Positions 37,500-50,071 of a stretch of 64,000 nt of DNA are shown piece after piece. Below the pieces are notes generated by a model. The model was not told the DNA's origin. It worked only from the letters and a program-made list of their open reading frames with translations, and did not search any database. A program made the translations under genes and the position numbers. This DNA is from Apostichopus japonicus (lineage: Eukaryota; Echinodermata; Holothuroidea; Aspidochirotida; Stichopodidae), in the NCBI RefSeq assembly GCF_037975245.1, contig NC_092574.1, forward strand, positions 18,078,713 to 18,142,712. Direction: 5' to 3'. The stretch's first letter is position 1. Every line of letters starts with the position of its first letter.

Positions 37500-37665
37500 A
37501 CCCGCCCGGGTAAGGAAAAGAGGAGAGAAAAAGAGAAGAAAAAAGGGAAAATGAGGGGGAAAAAGAAAAGGAGGAGAGGAAGAAAGTGAAAGAAAAAGAA
37601 GAAAGAGAGAAAAGGAGAAAAGGAGAGAGTAGAAGATAAACACCAAGACCTCGAGAAGAGAAAGA
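37500..37665. repeat. Purine-rich tract
   Basis: About 160 bp of almost pure A and G on the + strand (GGAGAAAAAGAGAAG-type). It accounts for the long leucine/phenylalanine/serine-rich minus-strand frame. Upstream, 37465-37510 is a GC-rich segment like parts of the local hAT repeats. Confidence 0.75.
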
Positions 37666-37964
37666 GGAACAGTCATAATTAAAGCGCTGATCCCTATTAT
37701 ATACACAGGGTAGCCAGTGACAGATCGAGGATTACGAAGGGGACGTGCGCTTCACCCTACCCCTTATACCGACGACTCCATTTTTGACGTTTCCATTTTC
37801 CCTCTCTCACTAATGTATCTATATATAAACCATATATGGTCTATCATAACGCGTGTGTGTATGGACGCCTTAAACAATTGTACAATTGTGCAATGGAACC
37901 AACTGTGGCTGGTCTTGAACTCGACCGAGTCATCGGGGAACATGACGCATTTCGGGAAGGGGGC

Positions 37965-38199
37965 GCCCCCCCCCCTCCCCCGAGCAAATTTTCTTTATGA
38001 TATCGCTAGTAATTTCAAAATAGACAATGCTTAGATGCAACTTACAAGGCCTGGGAAGTGTCATTTCCAGCGATCTGGGCGGCATTTTTTCGGCCAAAAT
38101 TTTATTGTACGCTTCGCGCCAACTCATAGTGGAGCTACGCTTAGATAGTTTGCCTACAGGCTTCGCCCCTCCCTTGGCATATTACTCGCTACACGCCTG
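37965..38199. mobile_element. Truncated relative of the 10001 hAT MITE
   Basis: Shares long stretches with 10001-10253, including ATCGCTAGTAATTTCAAAAT, TGTACGCTTCGCGCCAACT and TTTGCCTACAGGCTTCGCCC. It ends GCTACACGCCTG, a diverged right terminus. The left terminus is missing, so no target duplication can be read. Confidence 0.75.
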
Positions 38200-38300
38200 T
38201 TCGAATTTGTAAAGCAAAGAGCAGATATCACATCATATCAGTGAGCATGAAAATGCATGTTCCAGGATGAACAACCTCAAAAACTGTCTATGTGTGTAGT

Positions 38301-38780
38301 CAAAGGCGTATAAGCCCAATTGGATTTGGGGGCTGTAACGACTTGCCCGAAAAATATAACCAACATTTTTCACGCGCTTCGCGCGCGTTCAACATGTTAA
38401 TGTAAATATCATATAAGCAAGCATCGGTCATTACATCGCATGGCATCGTGTACCTTACGGTTCGTGGAAGTTGCGCAGTATACCGCCGGATGCTAATGTA
38501 AACAACGAAATGTCTTATGTAGATGGAGAAAAAGCATACAGGTCCAATTATGTCAAAACTCTCTTTTACAGTAGTAATGGCGAATTAGTCGGCCAAGCTT
38601 AGAACTCTATTTTAATTACCAAGGAGAATTTTTTTAAACTATTCATTTTCTTAAGCTACATCATTGCTATTTATTTTTCTTTAATTAGGTACCCGAAAAA
38701 TTCTCAGCATATTGCCCGAATTTTCAGGGGAAAAAATGGTTGGGGGGGGGGGGCTGCAGCCCCCGCCTCCTACGCCTATG
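38301..38780. mobile_element. hAT-type MITE with CAAAGGCGTA ends
   Basis: Begins CAAAGGCGTA and ends TACGCCTATG (reverse complement CATAGGCGTA). A perfect 8-bp duplication, TGTGTAGT, lies at 38293-38300 and 38781-38788. Near its left end it holds GGGGGCTGTAACGACTT, which is shared in inverse orientation with the element at 62198-62429. No open frame. Confidence 0.8.
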
Positions 38781-39360
38781 TGTGTAGTGTTCGGTTTCGA
38801 AATATCTGATATCGGAAATATCTGGTATTTTTCATTTCCTTCAACGAAGTTTTAAAATCGCCGTTATAAGAGGTTTTAATATTTGTACACCAATAAATTA
38901 ACCGTGTCTGAATTTTTGAAAATTTCCTGACCAACATTCTTCATCATACTACCCTCTATATTTTAACCCCTCTAACACCACCACCGGTACCCTTCCAATC
39001 AAATGCATGCTGTTAGGGGTTGAAGGAGGTTTTTCTATATTGGTTTTCCATAGCATGAATTTTGTGCAACAGTATGGGTATGTTTTGAAGTGATTTTATT
39101 CACGAGAAATGTGAATTTTCAAATTCTGAACAAATAATGGGATTAAAACCTTGAAAAGTGGGGCTTTCAGATATTGTGGGCCGTGACGTAGAATCACCTA
39201 TACAAAAGCAATGATCCACAGGACATGCAAAGAGGTCGAACATGATGTGTGACTGGTGACAATCTTCAAAAAGGTAATGGATGTAAAAAAAAAACTATTG
39301 GGAAATACTTGGTTCTCAGGCAAAAGCGTACATCTGGTTGGTCATTTTCAAGCACGAGAA

Positions 39361-39522
39361 GTGCCATTTCCGGTGATCTGGGGGGGGGGGGGGGTATCAA
39401 AACCAGAAATTTTCTTGTACGCTCCGCGCCAACTGATTGTACGCTCCGCGCCAACTGATGGTGGCGCTCCTCTTAGATAGTAATTCGCGCCCCCGGGTTA
39501 GAAAATCCTGGATACGCCCCTG
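39361..39522. mobile_element. Second truncated relative of the 10001 hAT MITE
   Basis: Contains GTGCCATTTCCGGTGATCTGG and two tandem copies of TGTACGCTCCGCGCCAACTG, and ends GGATACGCCCCTG, a right terminus of the family. The left terminus is not found. A TA microsatellite follows at once. Confidence 0.7.
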
Positions 39523-39524
39523 AT

Positions 39525-39572
<48 letters not shown>

Positions 39573-39759
39573 CTGCTACTCCTTGTCACTTTCGGTGATC
39601 ATGCACTGAAGAAGAGCTAGTTTTGCTCGAAAGCTCTGCAAAAACCAAGCATTGGCTGTTTTACTTCCAATCACTTACCTAATTCAATTATTGTATCTCA
39701 CTCGAGATCCAGCCTTTTTCTAAATGCAGCATAGTTGTTTAACAGTTTTTCCGTTATTC

Positions 39760-39760
39760 C

Positions 39761-39797
<37 letters not shown>

Positions 39798-39841
39798 ATA
39801 TATAAATATATATATATATTTACATATACATAAATATATAC

Positions 39842-39923
<82 letters not shown>

Positions 39924-39945
39924 ATATATTTATATATATATATAT
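39760..39945. repeat. (TA)n tract with TTTA and CATA interruptions
   Basis: About 185 bp of interrupted TA repeat in the large CNBD2-like intron. A shorter TA tract lies at 39523-39572. Confidence 0.9.
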
Positions 39946-42900
39946 GGGCATGTTGAACTTTGTCGGTACTGTTTCTAAGAAATGATTTTATCCCTACACA
40001 AACTCTTCATAATAATGCTAAAATATATATCGTTTACCCTCCAACCAACTTAAGTGAGTAAATAGTTGGTAAAAATGATCCAGAGTCAGGCTCTGCCTAG
40101 GATTTTTTGCACGGATTCCATGTTTTAAGGTTGTAGTTTATCACCCTCGTTCTACCTTCTCGAAAACAGAATCCATGCTTGCGCGGACTTATACGCTTTG
40201 TTTTCACCTTCCGCTTTAACGCAATAATTCAGCAATTATTCACCGAAGCAAAATAGGAGGCCAATGAACTAATTATATTTTCACAGTGTTTCAAGATTGT
40301 GAGATCACGGGTATTTTCCTATCGAACTTGTGCCCCCCCCCCCCACCAGCCCCCGCAGATAGGATAGCATACTCCTATTAATTAAATGCCTCCTTGCGTA
40401 TATACTATTAATTAAATGCCCCATTGACTTACACACTGAAGCGTCAAAATAATTTGGTCTCTAAGTCTAGAAAGAGGGTCTGTGCACTAGCTAAAGCTCT
40501 ATCAATGGATAGCTGACAAGCTCGCCGTTCTTGGCACCATCAATTTATCCGTATCATGGCCGTGAAGATTTATTTGCTATGTGAGCCTAAAGTTTTTGTC
40601 ACCTCTTTTTTTTAGTAGTAATCAATTTTCATACGCTGCTCCTGGGAGGCCTAAAGTGGTCTAAACTTGCCTCAATTCACCCAATTTTTGCACCACATGT
40701 ACTTCCATTCATGCTCTGGATTACATATCAAAATCAAAATGTTCTCCTGATGCTTTACGGCACTTTTCATGATTGATATTAATTTAATAGGAGTATTCCA
40801 CCATATAGAATGAACACATGGTTTTAGTGTGTGACTGCAGCCTATACTCGTAATGAGCGTGTACCATAGAATTTCTATAGTGTGTCTTCATATTCTAGTA
40901 TAGTTGTCTGTACCCGTGGATTTCTACTCATTCTTGTACTCGTGACATTTTGAAAGGTAATTTAGGAACTAGTGCAAAATTACGTAAATCGTACCTATAG
41001 AGGTCTGTACTCGTTCTGATACTCATCTCAAATAGACGCTATATGTACTCGTAATTTGTACTCGTAATTATGCTGTTGTACTATGCAAGTAATGTTATGT
41101 GGATTCAAGCAGTTCAGTGTTATTCATTAGAAGTGTTGAATGCTGTTGTTTAACTGTTTTTGAGCCCTCTGTAGAACCTCAGTCAGTGTGTAAAATATAC
41201 TCTAGAATCTTTTCCAAGAAAAGTTGGTGAAATCGAGACGAAAATGTATCGATGTTTAATGTGCGCCGGCTGAATTTAGAGATTATATCGGAAAAGCGTT
41301 AAGTCCATATCGTTTTGTTGTTACTTGAGCTAAATGTAAAATTAAACCTTGTTTACCGGATATTTGGTATTCTGCAATGTATAATGAGTTGGTGGAAATG
41401 GTAGAGAAAACATCTTGGTGTTTAGTTTCAGCTAAAATTAAACCGGAAAAGCATTAACGCGTCCATATTATGTTTTGTTATTTGCTTGGCTACAGGTTAA
41501 ATTTACCAGACGGCGAGCATCATACGGTAATTTGATAAATACTTTAAATACCCTAGCCTGAGGGATATATAGAAGAGTATACGCTAAAACATTTAAAGGA
41601 TCCAAAATGTGTTAAATGTGTCGAATATGTTAATTAAAATTAAGATGGCAAGTACATGGATAATATTTAGGTAAAGTATACTAGATTTAAACCATTGATA
41701 TATCGTATGAATTATGGGACGCTTGTTTTGGTATTTCTCTATTTTTATTTATGTATTTGTATATATATACGGCTCTGCCGTGACAGGTGCAGAATAAGTT
41801 GGCTAAGCAGCTGGCCTGAAACTGCAAATGTACAGAGACAATATGAAACTTTCTTTTAATGCCCAGTTATGTAGGTATCGTTCACCATCAGTAATATTTT
41901 AATATTTGTAGCGCGCACGCGTACTACAATAGAAACATTATTTAAGACTACCGCCCTCTATAGGACAACACCGTATCCATCTACGTGACTTGTGTTGTTC
42001 ACTACAGTACCGGAAGATCAGTAATGATTCATTCCTTGCCAACAAAATGACATAGCGATTGCCTGATCGAATCGCCGAGCCGATAACCGGCACTGACATT
42101 ATCTTTAAAGAAAACATTGGAACTGAAACGCCCGGCGCAAAATAAATGAGTGATCTGTGTTTTTGAAAGGCAAAGAATTGGCAGATCTAGACAGTGACGA
42201 AATGTATTGTTTCTATACCAGAGGCTACGTGGTGGTGAAGTTTATGTTTATATATAGAGTTTAAAAAAAAATGGTTTGAATGATTATAGAGATTTATTAG
42301 TGCTTTATAGTTATTTCAATGTTTAAGGTATTCACCTTTCCTAGTATGCTTATAAATCTCTGGAATGCTCTGACAAAAACGTTAATAACGAACACCGATC
42401 CCTCATGAAATGCAGTCCTTAATGTTAAAGTTAATATTTCGCTTTTTAATCAATTCTAGTAACTCAGGCAAGGACCATATTCTTTTAACTTCTGACAACA
42501 AAGCGCCGGCCCTTGAAATGACATCTGACAACATTTTTCCTAATTGGCAAATTTGCCATCATGTATTGTAAGCATGCCATGTGTTACCTTGAAAGTCTAA
42601 TGTTTTTTTTTCGCAATTGAGTTTGGTGGTGCAACTGAGGAATTGAGGATCTGGTCTGTAGTGTATTTGTTGAACCCCAGCTGTTAAAAGTATCATGTCT
42701 GAAAAACTTTGAAAGTGTTATAGACATATAAGACAGAATTGTTTTTTAACACATCTTTATATATCAAAATCATTTTTGTGCCTTAAAAAGTCTTCCTTTA
42801 GAGTAAAATTATAGTAAAGTAAAATGCTTAAATTTATTTCATCAAAATAGCGGCACAATATAAATCAACCTTGAAAATTGCATATAATGGCTTAGAAAGC

Positions 42901-45665
42901 TGAGTATATAGAAACAGCCCCTGGAGGTCGGTTAGCGTTTAAATTAACTATATTTAAATTTCAAATCTGGTAATTATAGTACATATATATATGGGTTCTA
43001 CCCCAAACAAAATTGTTTTGTCAAAATGGACGAAGAATCTTCACACTTCTAAGTGTAATACCAAGGTAACAGGATATATTCGGGTTCTACATAATATTTT
43101 CTTATATCATAATTTACGAAGAATGTTCACACTTATATGGGGAAAACCATATACACACGGTACCCGCTGAATATCAAATTCATCTTTTTTTTTCATGAAG
43201 CTTCTTTCCTTTTGAGAAGACGTGTGATTAAAAGAGACACAACACATACCTTAGCATCATCTTCATCTTATATAGATAGAGATATTTTCCATGAGGATTT
43301 AACTCCCGTAAAACAGCTAAGAAAAATTTTCCTCCAAATTGTGAGATATGATATATAGTTCATGCTTTTGTAGGCAAGTCCATTTAGTAAATCTGCTACG
43401 GCCTGGTGGCGCTGGAAGCTGAAAACTTTTTGCAATATTTTTTTTACTACTGACATTTAGATGTACTGTTACACGTATACTAAAACACCGTTGTTTCAAC
43501 AAAAGTTAATTAAGTTAAATTAACCAAACATGTTTAAATAAATTGAGTATACTAATGAAAATTAATTAATTGAAGACATTAAATATTCAAGTATTTGAGG
43601 TGAAAACACATTAAATCTGATTTCATAAGGGGTTTAAAAATGTCAAATGTCGTGTGCCTAATGTCGTGAATTCTATATAAAACACTTAATTAGATCTAAG
43701 TTTTAGTTTGCTATATATTATTTAGATTTACAACGAGCAAGCAAACTGACGCCTCAAAAAAACCTGATTGGTTGTTTGTATATATTATTATTTTCTACAA
43801 CTGCAGGGAAGACCTGATAAAAAAGTTTTTATTTCGGGTAGGACAAATTAATTACATATTTTATTGATTATTAACGTATAGTATTTGTTATCGAAATAAT
43901 AATAAGAACCAACTTTTAATTGTTTTTATCACGTTCTGCAAAGGCTATATAACCAGTTCTGATTTTGTCAATGCGAATAATCAAATTTGGAATTGAGTTC
44001 TTATAAGTTCTTCATTAGCTCTTGTTCAGTTCGTTGAAACGTAAAACAGAGTATGAATAAAATGGTACATCGTGTGTCTCCTTTCAAGCAAACAACGATA
44101 ACGAAATGGAAAAAGCCAAACCTCAGCATCTGAAATTTACTCTAACATTAAGACAAACCATATTGAAATGAATGAACCCGAGAGTTAAAATGTGGCTGTG
44201 ATTCTGTAGGCATTAAGAGTTCAGTTCAAGAGGAGTTTTCTGTCACGCCAACGTGTAAACTTTCAACCTACAATTACAACCGCCAATGCAACTAGGGCGC
44301 CCAAAGTACTTGGCTATATTAGCGAAAACCGTTTTTCCAGATAAAAAACAAAACAATTAGTTTAAGTAGGGTCATCAATACTACCCTCAAATGTAGTACG
44401 AAAGTCCAATAATATTAATTCATGTTCAAACTTCAAGACAGTCGGCTCCTCATTTTTTAGATCTCTGGGAATAACTTTGAATAACGTTGGATTCCTAATA
44501 TAAAAAATAAAAATAAAACACTTTGAAACATTTCATAAACTTTGAGATCGTTAAAATTGTCGGGCAATATGTATATATATATGAAATTCAACTTTCATGG
44601 AAATGATGTCATTGTCTTGCTATAGGTTGGTCCTCATTTATACCCCTAAGCATATATAATACATGAATATACATCCCTAAGACATGCATCACTAATACAT
44701 TAATTATGAATCACTCATAGTTAAAGGGATGTTCGGGACGCTAAGGTGATTGCTAAGCATTTTGCTTTGCATTTTATTTTTGCATCTTGAGTTCAAAACC
44801 ACATACTCATGACAAATATACCAACTTTTTCTTTCCAATTTTGACGAAATTTTGAAAACGCATCGGGCAACAGTAGATGAATTACGCCACCATGACAATT
44901 GAGCTCAAATAGTTTTTTCTTCTTCTAAATATCTCAATTGTTTACAAAGAAAGGGGGCGGGGGGATTCTACAAAAAAGTTATAGTTTTGTTTATGGAACC
45001 CTAATTGCAGAGAACAACTCAGCAGATATTCCAAATGTATCATAGTGGTAAATCTAAAAGAAATTTATAAGAAGAAAGTCCATTTTTTTTACATTTGACG
45101 TGATGACTGTCACAGGTTCTTTAGAAATATTATGTTCTAGCCTTCCTCGAATACTGGGGTGTTTTAGACGACCACAAAAAGATGAGACAAACACACGATT
45201 TACTACTTTACAATATAATTAAGAAAATGAAGTAAAATAAATAAGGTATATACAGCAAGTGAATGCCTATAGTGAGAGATTCCCTTTACCTTCTTTCTCC
45301 CAGAACAAACATAGACATCAGTTCCTTTCTGCTTGGATATCTTTTAACTTAGCTTTTACTTTCAATACTTACGATACTTTTGTTATTACTCTCCTACACC
45401 ACAATACAAATACCACAGGGGATTAAGCTGGATTTCCTGTGGGGAGGATTTCCTCTACTAATCTAGGAGGATTAAAAATCAACAACAAGTTTTGACAATG
45501 ACATCACAGACCATCTATACTGGCAGTCGCTTCCTGAAGTAATGGGAGGGTAAAGCAGAACAAAATAATCAATAATCAATCAACGAGACAGGATATTGGG
45601 ATGGAATTTCCAATTAGTAGAGTGAAAGGTTTCTCCTGCATATAGGTTTTATATTGCCTGGGTTA
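39946..45665. other. Interior of the large CNBD2-like intron
   Basis: Intronic DNA between exons 33621 and 46371. Apart from the dispersed repeat at 41777-41914 and a C run at 40332-40344, I see no structured repeat or exon. Confidence 0.5.
41777..41914. repeat. Dispersed repeat, copy B
   Basis: Diverged copy, in the same orientation, of the repeat at 12516-12647. The shared blocks are CAGAATAAGTTGGCT, CTGAAACT, GTACAGAGAC and TATGAAACT in the same order and spacing. Confidence 0.6.
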
Positions 45666-46200
45666 TATGGCGCGCCGTTTGTACCATATTTATGTTGCCG
45701 TCGCAGATACGTATGTTGCGGTCGCGGAATCTTAGGTTCTCGCCGAGGAAACTTCTGTTGTCCAATTTCATTCCGTTGTCTAATTTCGTCCTCCTCAGAT
45801 TATTTTTCTGAATAGCCCTGGCAACAGTCGTTATGGTAACACCAAACTGTTGTGCTTTAACTACTTTCTCTTGTGCCCGGCAGGTGGACAAGTTCCTTTA
45901 ACTCTTCTGTGTCGATTTGCACCCAGTTGGGACAATTTTTCTATACTGTATAGTGTTATGTATATGTTTCTATCAGATCTGGTTAGGAACTGTTTGTGCT
46001 GTCAATAGCAGTGCTTGTAAGCATGATATTGGAGTAGAGTCTAGAGAGGTATTAGCATTAGGAAATTGCCCCCAACTGGCTGTGATTTGATGTGATAATC
46101 AAAACACAGACCAACTTAGTAATGTAACATACTGTAATGTACGTTTAATATAAGTTTCCGCGACGGCAACATTAAACACGGCAGAGAACGGCGCGCCATA
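45666..46200. mobile_element. 535-bp element with TGGCGCGCCGTT ends
   Basis: TATGGCGCGCCGTT at the left is the exact reverse complement of AACGGCGCGCCATA at the right end. Further in, ATGTTGCCGTCGC occurs in both arms at similar distance. The outer TA could be a TA target duplication, otherwise none is visible. A minus-strand open stretch of about 80 codons (45649-45891, no ATG start) reads AQEKVVKAQQFGVTITTVAR and continues with RAIQKNN-type sequence, vaguely helix-turn-helix-like. It may be a transposase relic or captured sequence. The right end lies 170 bp before the exon at 46371. Confidence 0.65.
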
Positions 46201-46370
46201 GTAATCTTAATATCCCTCTAAACTCATCGTGGAGTTGCACTCCCTGCTAAAATTATGTCTGGGCTATGAGTTAGTTCTGCTTTTGTAACTATCTATTTTA
46301 AATTTAACTGGTTTTATATTTCATAACATTCATGAAAATTAACCATATACCCATTTTATTTCCCCCACAG

Positions 46371-46444
46371 CGTCCCTCCGAAGAGGGTGATAATTAGACA
46401 AGGCCACTATGCTGAGAACTTCTACTTTGTTATATCGGGATCAG
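46371..46444 (+). CDS. CNBD2: CNBD2-like gene, first domain beta-roll start
   Basis: The acceptor is TTTCCCCCACAG and the donor is GTAGGT. It completes the serine codon split at 33621 and encodes VPPKRVIIRQGHYAENFYFV and then ISGS. This is the canonical early beta-roll of a cyclic-nucleotide-binding domain: V/I-I-x-Q-G followed by a short turn and F-Y-F-V-I-x-G. The RQGHxxENFYF block is the strongest local match to CNBD2. Confidence 0.92.
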
Positions 46445-48584
46445 GTAGGTATTTAGTGAAAATTATTATTAGGAAACACATACCAATCTACGGTAGACGA
46501 AAATGCTTATTACACACCTCTATTATACCCTGAATACTTGAGCAAATTCTGGAAATCTTTCAGGCCATCTTTTTCATTCGATTGTGTTATTGTCTTTGAT
46601 ATAGATGAAATTAAATTTTGTATAAGTAATCAGTGAAAAAGAATAACAGCAAAACCAAAAACCAACAAATGATTTCATGTTAAGTAATAAAAATCTCACC
46701 ATAATCGAATGGTCACCACCTCCAAACCAGAGAACGCATTTTCTTAGCTGTTTAGAGAGATGTTTGTATGTAAAGACGACTGCTGTTTGACCTTCCTTAT
46801 ACAAACAAACACAGAAGAAAAAACCACAACAACACTACATCTTTGAAAGACTATAATTTATAGACTGTACTTTTCTAGAGGGTTAATGCCTTAGCCACAG
46901 GCATTGCATAAACGTGAGCATAACGTTTCTCATATTTTTGCCAAGCTTTTATATTCCGTGTTTCTGTGAAAAGAAAATGGAAAAGCTTTAAGTTAATTTG
47001 CCTACAGTCTTTTTGAATGCTGATCTGGATGTTATGAAATCTGTAATTTCCTGTAATTGTCTATATGGACCAATCGTCGTTTGGGGTTCTCAAGGTTTTA
47101 TAATGCTAAAGGGCTAAAAAGTTAATCAAGGTATAAAAGCACCACTTACATCTTATGACAAGCGCATGTCAACAAGGCTGCACAGTGCGTATACATTATT
47201 TGTTTTTCTTCTAGCACTGCAGTCCAGCTCACTTGTATGCGTGTATGTCTGTATGTTTGTTTATTTGTCACCACCTGCAGGAGCTAACAAATATGTTTTT
47301 GTAATGACATGTTTACAATGTAATACACATTTCTCCTCCCCCTATCCCCCTCCCCTACCACCCTCCCCCGACGAATAGGGATGAATATCCTCCAAGGGTG
47401 TTATTTTATTGAGATGAAATTAAAATAACATGGTTTGGTTGTACTATTTGAAGTTAGTCAAAAGCTGGATTACCATTAATAAGTACGTCTGCACTTCTGA
47501 GGAGTTGACGTCATCATCTTTAAGGAGCATTCTAGTTTAGCTAGAAAACCGGAACGGCATTATCGAAACATTACTAGCACCCAATGCTTCCCTCGTTATT
47601 TCTTTCTTTCTTGAACTTAAGTCAAAGGTCAACTAAACATCTACCTAAAAACACGCTCTCGTGCTCTGGTCGATATCATGCTCCCACCCTTATGTGGCTA
47701 TACAAGAGGGACAGTTATATCAGAAATGAGGGTGAAGGGACGAATTCTGGAGGGTGGGGGTAGATATGGATATCTTACCGTGTCGCTAAATAGGTCTACG
47801 CAAATTGCTTACGCATATAATGGCATTCATGACATTCAAGTATAATTTCTCAATGGATATTCCCCGACTCTGATGAAAATTCCTACGAGCGTTTTAAACT
47901 GCCAGAACTGAAAATTGTTCTGTGAAATAGCAACCCCCTTCCGACCTCTTCTGAATATATCTCCGCCTGTTTATATCTATATCGATCGCCTCTCGTCGAA
48001 ACGAGATGCAACAGAGGAAGATAACGCAATTAAGCGGAGAACAACACGAGAAATATTATTGCGTCATATTCAAAACACAATCTACCCCGAGGAGACCTAA
48101 CCAATGCTCTTTAATTCACTGTCATATACATCACATCACGACAAGGAAACGATAATAAAAACAGGGGGAAAAAATCAAAACCATGTAAAATAACAGTCAG
48201 TTTCAGTTAAAAGAACAATACATTAGAGGCAAGTTTGATTAAAAGAAAATACGTATTTAAGATTGGGGGCTATATTCAAAATTCAAAATCCTAAATAAAT
48301 AAAAGAGAATAGAAAGAATTGGAAACTTAAAGAAGAAGGAATCTCATCATAGTTTTGTGTATTATAATACTTCGGTAGGCGAAACATATGTTGGGCTGTA
48401 CTCTCTAAAACTGGAATATAAACTAGAATCTGGCAATTTATTTATTTGATTTGATATGCAATCGGCTATTGCACGTACATTTATATGACGTCATTAAGAC
48501 GAAAGCACTTTGTTGCGCAATATTTTAATCAAGCCGACTTGATTGCATATAGTCCGCGCAAATTATGTATACTATGCGGAGATG
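46445..48584. other. CNBD2-like intron, no feature seen
   Basis: Intronic DNA with a C-rich run near 47337-47370 (CCCCCTATCCCCCTCCCC type) and nothing else I can support. Confidence 0.5.
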
Positions 48585-48586
48585 TA

Positions 48587-49409
48587 GGCCATACGGGAAA
48601 TATTTGCTGATTTAAATCCGTACGAATTAAAATTATACCGGTATTAATTCTATTTAATGCCGGCATTAATTCTCAGCCAATCACCATGCAGCTTCATATG
48701 CCGGTATTAAATAGAATTAACACCGGCAATAAATAGAATTAAAACCGGCATTATATAGACCATCTTTGTTTAGTTGGCACTGCAACTTTAGTTGCATTAC
48801 AGTGTAATATGCAATGTTATTAACAAGTTTCCAGCTCTTGTGCCAGGCGTGAAACTTCCCCCGTTAGTTCATCCAGAGACACTGATGCGACATTGTACTC
48901 GTCTTCATTCAGGAGTCTTCCAAGCTTTGTATAGCGTAATGCTCTTCGAAGATTAACAAACCGGTTCAAAGCATTGCGAACAAACATCGGATTGTGTGGG
49001 ATTGGGAGTCAACATTTGTCAATAACATATAAGTATCGTTCACTTCTCGACGAAAATCACACAGATGTTGTACTTAAACTACCATGCTTGCCTTTGCGTT
49101 GTACTTTGGTTTCTACAACAGAAATAACTGCGCTGCTTTCACGCTACAGCAAGAGGGATTAACACTAGCTCAGAGCAAGATAACAGCTTCAAAATGCGCT
49201 AATGTGATTGGTCTATTTAATGCCGGTATTAATTCTATTTAATGCCGGTATTAATTCTATATAATGACGGTATTAATTCTATTTAATACCGGCATATGAG
49301 CTACATGGTGATTGGCTGAGAATTAATGCCGGTATTAAATAGAATTATTACCGGTAATAATTTTAGCTCATATACGGACATTAAATCAGCAATTATTTCC
49401 CGTATGGCC
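48587..49409. mobile_element. 823-bp element with about 190-bp inverted ends of CCGGTATTAAT units
   Basis: The termini GGCCATACGGGAAATA and TATTTCCCGTATGGCC are inverted, and similarity continues inward for about 190 bp through GCTGATTTAA, AGCCAATCACCATG and a series of units of the form CCGGTATTAATTCTATTTAA about 22-23 bp apart. Both ends are flanked by TA (48585-48586, 49410-49411), compatible with a TA duplication. The central 440 bp is unique and holds a short minus-strand frame with coding-like composition. It lies in the CNBD2-like intron, 420 bp before exon 49831. Confidence 0.75.
48820..48987 (-). CDS. 55-residue open frame inside the 48587 element
   Basis: ATG (48987-48985) to TAA. 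It encodes MFVRNALNRFVNLRRALRYT and then KLGRLLNEDEYNVASVSLDE, ending LTGEVSRLAQELETC. Charged and leucine residues alternate as in a helical or coiled-coil segment, unlike the low-complexity frames around it. Its position between the inverted arms suggests either a captured host exon or a tiny element-borne protein. I do not recognise it, and the frame is short enough for chance. Confidence 0.3.
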   Translation of the reverse strand: MFVRNALNRFVNLRRALRYTKLGRLLNEDEYNVASVSLDELTGEVSRLAQELETC

Positions 49410-49830
49410 TACCATACACGTGCAGCTACACAACCTCTATTAGAAGTATGTGATCTGTGTACGGTATTGATGAACTATAATATATCGATATAAACCGCAG
49501 CAGTTATGACGTCATTTATCAACCGGCGAACAGAATTACGCAACTGCATGACGAATCTCATAACTTTTAAACCTAGGCAGGTCGTTACGGTCTGTGTTTA
49601 GCTTTCACACGGTTCTCTATACGAACGAATGGTGGGGGGGGGGTGCATTTTGTAATTGATATAGTTCATATCCGCGATTACAAAAACATTTATTATTATA
49701 TAAAGTTAGATGCGTACGTTGTCGTTTATCGTGACCGGTGTCTACTTTGGGTGACTTTTCATAGAAAGTTACGATGACTGACAAAAACTATATTTTTGTT
49801 TTTTTGTGGATGGATACTTTTCATCGACAG

Positions 49831-50071
49831 TTATTGTTACGATTCTGGAAAACAGCGCCTCTACTGGTGAATCATATCTGCGTACAGCAGCAGTCCTTCG
49901 GAAAGGAAGCAGTTTTGGAGAACTTGCGTTACTCCATCATTCTCGCAGGACCGCAACTGTCTCTAGTCAGGGTCCTGTTCAATTATTGGCAATCGGCAGA
50001 GAGGACTTCTTTGACATCTTCATGAGAGGACAGGGACCAGGAAAAGAACCCCAACACATTGCATTCATACG
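49831..50071 (+). CDS. CNBD2: CNBD2-like gene, core of first cyclic-nucleotide-binding domain
   Basis: The acceptor is CATCGACAG and the donor is GTAAAG. It follows the GS end of exon 46371 with VIVTILENSASTGESYLRTA. The phosphate-binding cassette is FGELALLHHSRRTATV: glycine, glutamate (which contacts the ribose 2'-OH) and arginine (which contacts the phosphate) are all present, while the usual proline before that arginine is an arginine here. Then LLAIGREDFFDIFM fits the last beta-strand and C helix. By family knowledge, mouse CNBD2 (also called CRIS) binds cAMP and is needed for sperm flagellum function. Retention of the key residues suggests that nucleotide binding is possible here, which is an inference. 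Confidence 0.93.

Noticed and set aside
37317-37706. Minus-strand 129-codon hydrophobic frame resembling a membrane protein
   Set aside because: The leucine/phenylalanine/serine run comes from a purine-rich low-complexity tract on the opposite strand.
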